The notes below the pieces were generated by a model. The model was not told the DNA's origin. It searched no databases and was given only the letters and a program-made list of their open reading frames with translations. Positions 7,402 through 15,837 of a stretch of DNA of 19,938 nucleotides are shown here, piece by piece (position 1 is the stretch's first letter; each line of letters begins with the position of its first letter). The position numbers and the translations under genes are program-made. The stretch comes from RUG11237 sp964450185 (GTDB lineage: Bacteria; Bacillota; Clostridia; Lachnospirales; Lachnospiraceae), in NCBI GenBank assembly GCA_964450185.1, contig CAYVCL010000057.1, forward strand, positions 1 to 19,938, in the 5' to 3' direction.

Positions 7402-9006
7402 TTATTTCTTTGAATAAACATTATATATCATGGATGGTATGCATATGATATACGGGAATATATACCGAATCAATGCACATGGTGCCAATATCGATGTTGC
7501 TCCCAAAACCGCTATTAAAGTCATGGATGAAAGAATTCTCCAATTCTTTAGTTCAAACAATCGAAAGAACATGAGTACAATCATCCAAAAATACACAGAT
7601 AAAGAACAAACCAAAAATAACGGAAAAATCTTTTGGTATTCATTGGCGGAAAATAGATTTTCATATACAATTTCCAGTAATTTGAATTTTGTTTCATGAA
7701 CAACATCAAATCCATATTTTGTATCTGTAAGTAAATATCCTTGCCGCCCTTCCAATCCATATCCATATACATTTGTTGCATTCGTAGTGTCAAAAATATA
7801 TAAATAACCTAAATTCGTATGCATAAAAGCCTGTATATATTGAAAAGGATATTTTTTTAATAATCGGAAATATACATCCAAAAAACAGTCCATATTCTCC
7901 GATGCCGTACCTGTAAATTTCACATCATCGGCATTATTCGGCCTATAGGAAGATACTCTAGGAAGAATCAATTCTATATCAGCCCTATCTTCCTCCGATA
8001 ATTCATCATAATCAACAGTATACACATAAGCCAACTGCTGATATGGAATGCTTAACACATCATTTTTTGATGCATCCGATGCGGAAAGTCCTGTTTTGAC
8101 ACCATTTAACAGTAACACGGAAGATACAAACCCTAAAACAGTAAGTATAATGATTTTTTTACTTTTTCTGCCAAGTGTCAACGCTACAATAACGCACATA
8201 GCTCCCACAGCATAGATTCCATTTGCTCTAAACAAAATTGTTCCCATAATTGAAACAACATAAACAATGTTAATCTCAAGGCTTTTTTCCGTTTTTTCAG
8301 CGTCCAGTTCCCAATAACACATACAAGTAAACAGCATACCGAAAAATCCGGCAAAAAATATATCCTTTGTCATGGAAATTGCCAGCACTGAAAAAAAAGG
8401 CAATAACGCTGTAAGTGCTATTAAAACTATTCTAAGCTTTTTATTTATGCCGCATCTTTTAAAAAACAGATGTATATAGCTAAGCATAAAAGAAAAAATA
8501 ATGATTTGCACCACTGTAGCATAAGCTATCCCTGTTGTATAATTTTGAAAAAACTCTCCACCGACCGTATAATAGAAAAAGTTCAAATATAATGTATGTA
8601 ATAATGGAAAAGTTACATTATATCCATAGGTAGCCTGTGGTATTTGTGTCATAACATCATAAGCAAATAATCCCGGGTAATATGCCAACCATACAGGAAT
8701 CCACGAAATAAGAATCACAAGTCCGGTTATCAGAAAATATTTTCCATCACCCTTAGAAAAGCAAACTTCTTTACAATTCTTATTTTCCATAATTTTAAGA
8801 AAAAACGTTTTACTTCGAATACTTAACTCAGCCACAACAAATGTCAAAAGAAAGCTGTTCATCAATATATACATAAGATGCCTAAAGTCTATATACAAAG
8901 TATCCTGCATTTCCTTTGCAATTAAATTTGCCACACTAAAAAGAGCCCCAAATACGATTGCATATTTGGTTTCTCTTTTGTCCTTAAATAACCTGAAATG
9001 TTTCAT
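7402..9006 (-). CDS. DUF6020-like polytopic membrane protein (putative GT-C-type glycosyltransferase)
   Basis: A 534-residue protein with about 11-12 predicted membrane helices. It resembles the DUF6020-type family. After the third helix it has W102-I-P, then Y110-P-G-L-F-A-Y-D117 and Q121, followed by P134-L-L-H137. TKD (213-215) and FRANG (259-263) follow, then a large extracytoplasmic region of about 303-470 beginning near S319-I-P-Y-Q-Q. An acidic residue in the first large loop plus a long outer domain is the general plan of GT-C glycosyltransferases, which use polyprenyl-phosphate sugars outside the membrane. Enzyme activity here is inference. The start has AGGGGAG 6 nt upstream. It is the last gene of a five-gene operon, 19 bp after its neighbour and just before a terminator. 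Confidence 0.65.
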   Translation of the reverse strand: MKHFRLFKDKRETKYAIVFGALFSVANLIAKEMQDTLYIDFRHLMYILMNSFLLTFVVAELSIRSKTFFLKIMENKNCKEVCFSKGDGKYFLITGLVILISWIPVWLAYYPGLFAYDVMTQIPQATYGYNVTFPLLHTLYLNFFYYTVGGEFFQNYTTGIAYATVVQIIIFSFMLSYIHLFFKRCGINKKLRIVLIALTALLPFFSVLAISMTKDIFFAGFFGMLFTCMCYWELDAEKTEKSLEINIVYVVSIMGTILFRANGIYAVGAMCVIVALTLGRKSKKIIILTVLGFVSSVLLLNGVKTGLSASDASKNDVLSIPYQQLAYVYTVDYDELSEEDRADIELILPRVSSYRPNNADDVKFTGTASENMDCFLDVYFRLLKKYPFQYIQAFMHTNLGYLYIFDTTNATNVYGYGLEGRQGYLLTDTKYGFDVVHETKFKLLEIVYENLFSANEYQKIFPLFLVCSLSVYFWMIVLMFFRLFELKNWRILSSMTLIAVLGATSILAPCALIRYIFPYIICIPSMIYNVYSKK

Positions 9007-9025
9007 ATTATTCTCCCCTGTCTAG

Positions 9026-10747
9026 TTATTCCCCTGAGTGCACAATAGCCTGCCATGCAATTTCAGTATTGTAACGCTGTTCAAAATACTTGTATTCCAA
9101 CACCGTTTCATTGTATTTTTCACCTATAGAAGTTTCGTTTGAAAATATGATTGTAGGAAGCGAAGCATCTTCCACCTGTACCATTTCACTGCATGCCCCC
9201 ACATATGTATGAGCACCCGGGTATAAAAATCTGGTATAACATTCCACATTTGTTTCCAACTGATTATCGGTATAAAAAACTAAATTAAATTCATCTTCTA
9301 CATCTATTTCTTCTTCCTCTAAAATATCAGCAGTTGTATAAAGCATATACTTCATAGGTTGTATATAACTAAAATAGGTAAATGACTGATGTGGCTGATT
9401 AAAGTTGTATATACCACACATTCCACAAACCATTGCTAAAAAAACAAACCATTTTGGTTTTTGGATTTTTTTAAGATATGGCATCACAGTTAGTGTAATT
9501 CCAACAATTAACACAGGAACAATAATCAATGTTCTTTGCAAAATCCAACATTTCTGATATGTAGTATATCCCGTCATATAATTCGCCAGAACCACTACCA
9601 CCAATACCCATATTGCGATGACAAAATCTCTTATTTTCAGCTGATACATGAGAGCCAGAAGCAAATATGCCAATACTACAATACCAATGCCCCCAAAAAA
9701 CACTGCATCTTTATCAAAGAAAAAGTCACGAATACATTCAAAAATAAACTTCCCTATTGCAATTTCTTCTCTGGTCTGTTCCATCTTTTCAGGTTTTGTA
9801 TGTGTTAATATTGTAATCGTCACAATTACAATCCCAATGACAGCACAACACACTGACTTTATAATTTCCATTGAATTTGACAACTTATTATTTTCTTCTC
9901 TTCTATTTTTATATACATCCCATGCATATAAAACCAAAAAAGCAATAAGCAATCCCAAACTCGCCCAAACCGGAGTATAAGAGCCGGCCGCAAAAGTTCC
10001 AACCCACACAATAAGATTCAGACAAAGAGCCGTAGGTCTGTTTACAAATTTAAGAAAAAGCCCCAATGCAAGCATTGTTATGGAAATTGGTGTAATGGCT
10101 TGTTCGAAATTCATAAAATATTCCGCTACAAATCGAAAAGCCAAAAGTGAATAAACAGCCAACAATGCAATTTTATTGGACACTTCATACTTCTGACACC
10201 ATTCTCTCAAACCTAAATACATCATAATAAGCCCTGCAAAAAAAGGAAACGCAAAGCCCATATGTAATGTATAAATACTTCTTCTTAAAACAAGCGATGG
10301 CAATGCAGCAATTAAATACTGTCTATTTGGATATCCCAAAAAAGCGGAGCCGGTAAAATTCCATCCCCACTGTTCAAAAGAAGAAATCCCCGCAGCCATC
10401 TGCTGAGTCGCATCCGGATTAATATCTGAATAATTAATATTTCCCACAAAAAAATTAAAAAATGCAAGCAATAACAAAATTCCAATGACAGATATATAAT
10501 CTTTCTTTTTGAAATCACAAATTATATTTTTGCAAAACCAATAAAAAATGATAGCGAAACAAATCACGCCGCTTGCCATCCATACTACTGATTCTATAGT
10601 AGCAAAAATCTTTCCTACTGAATATGCTAATACTTCCAGCAATGAAATAACCAAAACATAGAAAAATACACTTTTGACGTTCATGGAATCAGCAAACTTC
10701 TTTACAATACCATACATATCATTTAAACCTTTTTTTTGATGTTCCAT
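9026..10747 (-). CDS. polytopic membrane protein, possible GT-C-type glycosyltransferase
   Basis: A 573-residue protein with roughly 11-12 predicted membrane helices and a soluble C-terminal segment of about 110 residues (from about 460). I do not recognise a named family with confidence. The loop after the first helices (about 100-150) holds Y-S-D108-I-N-P-D112-A-T-Q-Q and Y139-P-N-R-Q-Y. This resembles the acidic first-loop active sites of GT-C enzymes. The C-terminal part (...ADILEEEEIDVEDEFNLVFYTDNQ...) is probably extracytoplasmic. It starts 5 bp after the acyltransferase stop, and its AAAGGAG site lies inside the end of that gene, so the two are translationally linked. No soluble nucleotide-sugar transferase lies nearby. 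It could instead be a transporter-like or polymerase-like membrane protein. Confidence 0.55.
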   Translation of the reverse strand: MEHQKKGLNDMYGIVKKFADSMNVKSVFFYVLVISLLEVLAYSVGKIFATIESVVWMASGVICFAIIFYWFCKNIICDFKKKDYISVIGILLLLAFFNFFVGNINYSDINPDATQQMAAGISSFEQWGWNFTGSAFLGYPNRQYLIAALPSLVLRRSIYTLHMGFAFPFFAGLIMMYLGLREWCQKYEVSNKIALLAVYSLLAFRFVAEYFMNFEQAITPISITMLALGLFLKFVNRPTALCLNLIVWVGTFAAGSYTPVWASLGLLIAFLVLYAWDVYKNRREENNKLSNSMEIIKSVCCAVIGIVIVTITILTHTKPEKMEQTREEIAIGKFIFECIRDFFFDKDAVFFGGIGIVVLAYLLLALMYQLKIRDFVIAIWVLVVVVLANYMTGYTTYQKCWILQRTLIIVPVLIVGITLTVMPYLKKIQKPKWFVFLAMVCGMCGIYNFNQPHQSFTYFSYIQPMKYMLYTTADILEEEEIDVEDEFNLVFYTDNQLETNVECYTRFLYPGAHTYVGACSEMVQVEDASLPTIIFSNETSIGEKYNETVLEYKYFEQRYNTEIAWQAIVHSGE

Positions 10748-10752
10748 GTGCG

Positions 10753-11865
10753 CTACTCCTTTACTATTGACTTTTCCAATTTTGCATAAATTGGCTTTTC
10801 GATTTTGAAATATGAAATAACTGCAATCAAAATCTGAATTCCAACCATAATCCAGTACATATAGTTCACTGCAAAAGGGATCTGCAATTCAAAGCGTTTA
10901 TCTAACACTACAGCCCATAAGAAAATCGGAAAATTCCAAATATATAAACTGTATGATATCTTTCCCAAGCCTGCCATTACTTTATTGCCAACCATATTAT
11001 CTAATTTTTCATTTACAGAAAACAGCATCAGTAATGGAGCATAGAAAAATACCATTGTTGGAAGCACTTTATCTAATGCATTATCAGTATAAATTGCTCC
11101 ATTATAAAAAGTATAATAAATAACATACCATAAAATGAATATTGCACTAATTATATATATCTTTTTCTTTGACAATTTACTTGTCACACATGCCAGTAAA
11201 ACACCGGCAAAAAATCCCAGATACCCTCTGCACATGTCACCATTTAGAAGAAATACATCCAAAGATTTATCTCCTAAAAAAATCCCAAGAATAACCGGCA
11301 CGAACATGATGGTATATTTCATGTTCACTTTTTCTCCAATACGAATCAGGAAAAAATACAAAATACAACAGAAAAAGTAAACACTCACATACCACAAAGT
11401 CCCATTTAATGTATGAAAATTATTGCCCCAAGACTGGATACACAATAAGTTTTCTATAATAAATCTTCCATTTACTTCCGTTCCATACCAACTTTCACCT
11501 GTAAGATTTTTATAACTCATCAGTCCCAAAATCATTACAACTGTTGACAATATTACCATCGGGAATAATCGTATTACCCTCTTTTTTAGATATGTGTTAA
11601 AATCTATTTTTTTGTCTGCTATTTTTTCATACTGATAAAACATCTGAAAACCACTTATCATTAATAACAATTCCATAAATGTATATGATTTAAATGAAAA
11701 ATGTGTAATTCCATTGGTGAGGTTAGTAAACCATCCTTCTGAGCCCTGACACCAATATTCTCCCGGCGTAAACTGCCAATAATGTCCAATGGTCACTGCA
11801 ATTAAAATAGCAAGCCCCTTTAGTGTATCAAAAGATTTAATATATTTTCTTTCGTTCATTCCCAT
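10753..11865 (-). CDS. acyltransferase-3 family membrane protein (OafA/NolL-like)
   Basis: A 370-residue protein with about ten membrane helices. It has the acyltransferase-3 hallmarks: FDTLKGLAILIAV followed by H28 in the first helix (the usual essential His), SGF at 71-73, and K95-R-V-I-R99-L-F-P matching the conserved R-x-x-R-x-x-P turn. Family members move acetyl or other acyl groups across the membrane onto surface polysaccharide, peptidoglycan or lipids. There is no C-terminal SGNH domain, which some relatives carry to complete the transfer. A second ATG at 11857-11859 (MNERKYIK) has better spacing from the GAGG upstream and may be the true start, which would shorten the protein by two residues. 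It sits in the middle of the five-gene operon (22 bp and 5 bp gaps). Modification of a glycan made by the neighbouring proteins is the natural guess. Confidence 0.85.
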   Translation of the reverse strand: MGMNERKYIKSFDTLKGLAILIAVTIGHYWQFTPGEYWCQGSEGWFTNLTNGITHFSFKSYTFMELLLMISGFQMFYQYEKIADKKIDFNTYLKKRVIRLFPMVILSTVVMILGLMSYKNLTGESWYGTEVNGRFIIENLLCIQSWGNNFHTLNGTLWYVSVYFFCCILYFFLIRIGEKVNMKYTIMFVPVILGIFLGDKSLDVFLLNGDMCRGYLGFFAGVLLACVTSKLSKKKIYIISAIFILWYVIYYTFYNGAIYTDNALDKVLPTMVFFYAPLLMLFSVNEKLDNMVGNKVMAGLGKISYSLYIWNFPIFLWAVVLDKRFELQIPFAVNYMYWIMVGIQILIAVISYFKIEKPIYAKLEKSIVKE

Positions 11866-11887
11866 CCATCCTCATAACCTATTTTTA

Positions 11888-13933
11888 TTATTCCACTATC
11901 ATCTGAGTATCATATATCGTAAGCATGGAATCGCCTTCCCCTTCCGTATATCCAACACCAAATGTAGCTGATATCACGTCTTCACGAACATCATAATTTT
12001 CACTGACACGACATTCGCCATCTACCACAATATAGCGAATGTTATTTTCATTTACAAGAGCAATCAATTCTTCTGATGATTGTGCGGAATACATTGCCAC
12101 AACCTGTTCATCTCTCGCAACCGTATCATAACCGGCTGACCATGCAAAATATGGCCATCCGTTGTAAAGCATCGCTCCACCTAACGTTATATTATTTACT
12201 GTATAAGATGGTGTTAAAAATATATCTCTTGAATCAGCATTCTCAGCTACCCATTCCGTCGCCGGTGCCTTCATATCATATACAACGGAATGTCCTTCCC
12301 CGTTTCGTACATAAATGCTGTAGGCATCATAAATACCCGTAGCTGTCAAAAACAGTACCAGAATAGCACTTCCAATATATCTCACAAAATCTTTCTTTTT
12401 TACTATATCCGTTATAAAACCTGCCACAATAATATCCAGCAGCATACAGGACATCATAATGTACTTATGATTAACTGTTGGATCTATTGTCAGAGAAACT
12501 GTAAACGCAAATATAAATGGAGTTGCAAAAACAAAAGTTAAATATCTTTTCGCACCTTTATAATACATGAATGCCGCCACAACAACCACCGCTAGAATTC
12601 CAATTAAGCGCAAAATATAAGAGGCTACTCCCCAAATTGTCTTTGACTCTGCAATAAATCCAAAATAATACTGAGCTGCAATAGAAGATTCCGCCATAAA
12701 CACTTTAGATTGTATTAAAGACATACAACCTGCTATTCCAGCTATAATAACAAAGTCAAGTCGCTTTCTACTGAGAGCTGCCACAAAAAAGAGCATTACC
12801 AACAAAGCAATCAATGCAGCACCATTCCAAAATGCAGATGCTCCACTTAAAACCCCAAGAAAAACAGCCATCTTGTAATCGTCACACTTCCAGCCATCTG
12901 CCGTAAAAAATGTTTCCACAAAATATTCTTTCCAGCCATTTTCACTCTGTTTCGCCATATTATGCCATTTTTCAAATGTTTCATACAATTTAGGCAACAC
13001 TAAAATTAACACCAATAGCATAATTGCAAGGCATAAAGCTAAATGTCTTTGGTTTGCATAAACATTTAAATTCCATAAGCCCCAGTTTTCATTTGTTGTA
13101 TATCCTAAAAACTCTGTATTATCTTTTAATCGCTGCCACCAGCTTTCACCTTCTGCCGTTTCTTCTAAAAACGTAAATAATGTTTCTGAACTACGGAACG
13201 TAAACAACAAAGCTGCCAAGTAACCTGCAAATTTTTTTCCTGTAATTTTTACAGTAAGAACATACAAAAGCATGTACACAAACATCATGCTCATAATACT
13301 TGGAATGTTAAATGCATAATCAATCCGCATACCAAGAAATTCCAGATTTCCTACAAGGAACTGGAACATAAAATGATATTTTACATCAATCCCCGCATAA
13401 AACGGATACCATGTAGGAAAGTTATTTCCATAGGAAAAGGATCTTATCATACTAAGATGTGGGGAGAAATCGCTATACACTGTATATCCGATATACATAC
13501 TTCCATCTTTGATATAAAATGTATAGAACATCAGTGCTGTAGTCAACACAAGACACAGAATCAGAAAAATTCCTTCCGCCCACAAACATTTCTTTGACTC
13601 ACACAAACAAACAGGTTTCTTCATTTCATTTTTCTTTTTCTTCCAGAAGAACAAACCTATTCCTAACAAAGTGTAGAACACCAATGCAATGGCATTTGCT
13701 GCTACCAATGGTGTTCTGGAATTTTGAAAAATATTTCCCAAAATATATACGGTCCATGTCACCAATAAGATACCCGTAATAGAAATTGCCGGTATCCATA
13801 CCAACGCCGGAGAAACATAAATTGTTTTCTTGCTATAGCTTTTTCCGGTAGCATTAAAAATCCCCGGTACTACACAACTGCACACCATGTACCCGATAAA
13901 CAGACACACAGCCAAATAAATAATTGCTAACAT
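11888..13933 (-). CDS. large polytopic membrane protein with extracytoplasmic C-terminal domain, GT-C-like
   Basis: A 681-residue protein with about 13 predicted membrane helices and a soluble tail of about 120 residues. After the fourth helix, a predicted outer loop has Y153-S-D155-F-S-P-H159, then G-N-N-F-P and K185-Y-H187. A later loop carries N294-Q-R-H297. The D-x-x-x-H first-loop pattern recalls GT-C glycosyltransferases and YfhO/DUF2298-type proteins. The tail contains N-E-N-N-I-R-Y-I-V-V-D-G, a motif common at the end of such membrane glycosyltransferase-like proteins. Substrate is unknown. It is the second gene of the operon, 47 bp after the first, with an AGGAAGGG-type site before its ATG. 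The C-terminal domain has no recognisable catalytic motif. Confidence 0.6.
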   Translation of the reverse strand: MLAIIYLAVCLFIGYMVCSCVVPGIFNATGKSYSKKTIYVSPALVWIPAISITGILLVTWTVYILGNIFQNSRTPLVAANAIALVFYTLLGIGLFFWKKKKNEMKKPVCLCESKKCLWAEGIFLILCLVLTTALMFYTFYIKDGSMYIGYTVYSDFSPHLSMIRSFSYGNNFPTWYPFYAGIDVKYHFMFQFLVGNLEFLGMRIDYAFNIPSIMSMMFVYMLLYVLTVKITGKKFAGYLAALLFTFRSSETLFTFLEETAEGESWWQRLKDNTEFLGYTTNENWGLWNLNVYANQRHLALCLAIMLLVLILVLPKLYETFEKWHNMAKQSENGWKEYFVETFFTADGWKCDDYKMAVFLGVLSGASAFWNGAALIALLVMLFFVAALSRKRLDFVIIAGIAGCMSLIQSKVFMAESSIAAQYYFGFIAESKTIWGVASYILRLIGILAVVVVAAFMYYKGAKRYLTFVFATPFIFAFTVSLTIDPTVNHKYIMMSCMLLDIIVAGFITDIVKKKDFVRYIGSAILVLFLTATGIYDAYSIYVRNGEGHSVVYDMKAPATEWVAENADSRDIFLTPSYTVNNITLGGAMLYNGWPYFAWSAGYDTVARDEQVVAMYSAQSSEELIALVNENNIRYIVVDGECRVSENYDVREDVISATFGVGYTEGEGDSMLTIYDTQMIVE

Positions 13934-13980
13934 ACTCTCTTCCCTTCCTCGTACATGACGATAGGCAGTCTTACGGCCGC

Positions 13981-15024
13981 CTATAAGTGATTTGCATTAA
14001 ATATTTTTCTTAATTTATTGCAAGATACATGATCGATTCTATTTAAGCTGCCATACCAGAAAATAATGTTTTCTCTATTTACAGCTCCTTCAATACTTTC
14101 ACCATTTTTTAATACAAATTCTATGGTATAAAGTTCATCCCGATCCACATATTCCTCATATACTTTATCATAGTTTGCATGAATAAAGCAATTCAATATT
14201 GCAGAAATTTCCACATCTGCAGATATTGTTGCTATCCTTCCTGAATGTTCTATCAAAATCATAGAAATTTCATCGTATACATTATCAATAAAACGCTGAA
14301 TCGAACTTGTGACTTTCTGCTTTGTTTCCTTACGTACGCTAGGATTTCTGTATGCTTCTTCATCACTAACCACAGCTCTCTTGCGATAACTTGGAAGCAC
14401 AAAGAAAATATACAAAACAATTCCACAAAACAATAAAGTCACACCGCATTCCACGCCGTACTTTATACCCTCTTCTTTTGCGAACTGAATATAATAGCCA
14501 TCTGATACGATGCCTGCCACTTTTTCTTTCCCTTTTACATTAAGCTGCTGCTCCATGTATTCATAGTTCATGGCATCTTCCGGAAGTTTTTTAACCATAC
14601 CGAACAATTCTATTTCTTCCGTATCAGAATCTCTTTCTGCCACGCCTACTTCTTCTTGTACGTAATCTGTAGTAGGAAGTTCATCAAGCTTCACGCTATT
14701 GTATATATCTGCATAAATGGTTACATATTGTTGTTCCTCTTCCTCTGTCTTTCCAATCGGAATCACATAACAATCATACAAATCATAACTTCCATAACAA
14801 CACAGTGTTGACTGTATTTTACCCTTAACATACATATTCTCCTGAAGCTGGTCTATCGTCACATCATCTATGGCTTTTAAATTTTTATATCGTTGTATCT
14901 TTTGATTACCCAAGAGCAACATAATGGTGCCTGCAACTACAAATGCAATCACTATAAGCTGTATTGCACTGACTACTTCTCCCTTCGCCAGGCCAAAACG
15001 TTGCTTTGTTCTTCTTCTACTCAT
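13981..15024 (-). CDS. unrecognised two-helix membrane protein, first gene of the envelope operon
   Basis: I cannot assign a family. The 347-residue protein has a basic N-terminus, one membrane helix (about 18-38), a predicted extracytoplasmic region (about 40-190) and a second helix (about 193-215). A cytoplasmic C-terminal domain of about 130 residues follows. The outer region is acidic (EEEEQQ, a DSDTEEIE stretch) with a Cys pair (C-C-Y-G-S-Y-D-L-Y-D-C) that could form a disulfide. The inner domain mixes helices and strands and ends in N-A-N-H-L. The ATG at 15024 has only a modest GGAAG site about 10 nt upstream. It is the promoter-proximal gene, so a regulatory, sensing or scaffold role for the downstream membrane enzymes is possible but unproven. 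It may be a domain-of-unknown-function family restricted to Lachnospiraceae. Confidence 0.75.
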   Translation of the reverse strand: MSRRRTKQRFGLAKGEVVSAIQLIVIAFVVAGTIMLLLGNQKIQRYKNLKAIDDVTIDQLQENMYVKGKIQSTLCCYGSYDLYDCYVIPIGKTEEEEQQYVTIYADIYNSVKLDELPTTDYVQEEVGVAERDSDTEEIELFGMVKKLPEDAMNYEYMEQQLNVKGKEKVAGIVSDGYYIQFAKEEGIKYGVECGVTLLFCGIVLYIFFVLPSYRKRAVVSDEEAYRNPSVRKETKQKVTSSIQRFIDNVYDEISMILIEHSGRIATISADVEISAILNCFIHANYDKVYEEYVDRDELYTIEFVLKNGESIEGAVNRENIIFWYGSLNRIDHVSCNKLRKIFNANHL

Positions 15025-15098
15025 TCAAACACTACTTCCATTCTTTAGCTATATTTTATGCTTTATCTACTGGTTACATTTTGGAAATTTCATATTTT

Positions 15099-15143
15099 TC
15101 AATATTGTAGCAATGCTAGAATTAATTTTAACCCCTTATCCAT
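15099..15143 (-). CDS. possible 14-residue leader ORF (uORF)
   Basis: On the minus strand an ATG at 15143 opens M-D-K-G-L-K-L-I-L-A-L-L-Q-Y and then TGA. It is preceded by AAGGAAAGGGG (15152-15162) with 8 nt spacing, a better Shine-Dalgarno site than that of the real first gene 75 nt downstream. Five of the 14 residues are Leu. An attenuation role would need a terminator hairpin after it, which I do not see. It may be a chance ORF. Confidence 0.25.
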   Translation of the reverse strand: MDKGLKLILALLQY

Positions 15144-15194
15144 TCTGCATACCCCTTTCCTTGAGATACATCATCCCATACAAATGTTACAAAA

Positions 15195-15223
15195 ATATTA
15201 ACATTTTTACAACAAAAAGACAA
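15195..15223 (-). promoter_or_regulatory. promoter of the five-gene membrane operon
   Basis: On the minus strand a -35-like TTGTCT (15218-15223) and a -10 TAATAT (15195-15200) are separated by 17 bp. Transcription would begin near 15188, giving an unusually long leader of about 165 nt. The region is very AT-rich, so weaker alternatives exist. One is a TAAAAT box near 15050, which lacks a matching -35. Confidence 0.6.
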
Positions 15224-15289
15224 GTCGTAAAATTTACCGAAAAATGTCGATAAAAATAGTGTATTTTTAATCTTTTATATATTTTTACA

Positions 15290-15321
15290 CAAAAAAAGGC
15301 AACTGATTTCCTCAGCCACCT
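15290..15321 (-). terminator. Rho-independent terminator after the DUF4870-like gene
   Basis: On the minus strand a 10-bp stem pairs 15312-15321 with 15297-15306, including three G-U pairs. The loop is GGAAA and a run of seven or more T follows. It begins 30 bp after the stop codon at 15351. Confidence 0.85.
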
Positions 15322-15350
15322 TTCTTATAACCCTAACTTGTATATACAAA

Positions 15351-15644
15351 TTAATTTTTAAGAAGCTTAATTTTTCCAATTAATGGTGCTTCATTTTCTT
15401 CCTGTTTGATTGCTGCGATTAATCCCATAACCCAGCATACAATTACGAAAAGTCCGCCTACTAAGCCAATAATTCCACCTACAATTGGAAGTTTTGCCAA
15501 AATCCCCAAAGCAATGTTTGCAATAAAAATTACAAGTGCCTGGTTAATATGGAAGTTAGCACCCTTTTTATCCCCAGCAGCCAACGCAATAATGGTTCCA
15601 ATTATTGTGATGTAAGCCACAATACTTGTTGCTTTTGTATCCAT
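15351..15644 (-). CDS. DUF4870/Tic20-like small membrane protein
   Basis: A 97-residue protein with three predicted membrane helices, at about 7-22, 33-50 and 52-79. The sequence between the first two (GDKKGANFHINQALV) matches the DUF4870/Tic20-like pattern, in which a short polar loop is followed by F-x-x-x-Q-A. The C-terminus is short, polar and cytoplasmic. The function of this family is not established in bacteria. The start is well supported by GGAGGAG about 8 nt before the ATG. The gene is monocistronic, with its own promoter (15679-15707) and terminator (15290-15321). Confidence 0.85.
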   Translation of the reverse strand: MDTKATSIVAYITIIGTIIALAAGDKKGANFHINQALVIFIANIALGILAKLPIVGGIIGLVGGLFVIVCWVMGLIAAIKQEENEAPLIGKIKLLKN

Positions 15645-15678
15645 CTTTTTTTCTCCTCCTCTGTATTTTTATGAATTT

Positions 15679-15707
15679 ATTATATCGAATTTGCTTCTTT
15701 CCTGCAA
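15679..15707 (-). promoter_or_regulatory. promoter of the DUF4870-like gene
   Basis: On the minus strand a perfect -10 TATAAT (15679-15684) lies 17 bp from a weak -35 TTGCAG (15702-15707). Transcription would start near 15672, about 28 nt before the ATG at 15644. Confidence 0.7.
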
Positions 15708-15789
15708 CATAATTATTAAATTTCTATAAATTTTGTGTGTTTTTCATGCAATATATCGGAGTTTTCGTTGATTTTCCACAAGAGTTTCT

Positions 15790-15822
15790 AAAAAAAGCTG
15801 GTTTGAAGAACCCAAACCAGCT
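15790..15822 (-). terminator. Rho-independent terminator of the EF-G2-like gene
   Basis: On the minus strand a perfect 10-bp stem (AGCTGGTTTG, 15813-15822, pairing with 15796-15805) encloses a 7-nt loop and is followed by seven T. It starts 16 bp after the stop codon at 15838 and isolates this gene from the next. Confidence 0.93.
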
Positions 15823-15837
15823 AATTATATTGTTTTA

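Larger units (their letters stand above)
15025..15350 (-). other. intergenic region: terminator, promoter and long leader of the membrane operon
   Basis: This 326-bp gap holds, in transcription order, the terminator of the DUF4870-like gene (15290-15321), an AT-rich stretch, and the promoter of the five-gene operon (15195-15223). Then comes a leader of about 165 nt containing a possible 14-codon ORF with a good ribosome-binding site. I see no riboswitch fold and no attenuator hairpin with a T-run between the promoter and the first gene. Confidence 0.7.

Noticed and set aside
13961..13984. Inverted repeat ATAGGC...GCCTAT over the stop codon of the 347-residue protein gene
   Set aside because: The stem is only 6 bp with a 12-nt loop and no T-run. 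It is too weak to call a terminator inside an otherwise continuous operon, though it could be a minor processing hairpin.
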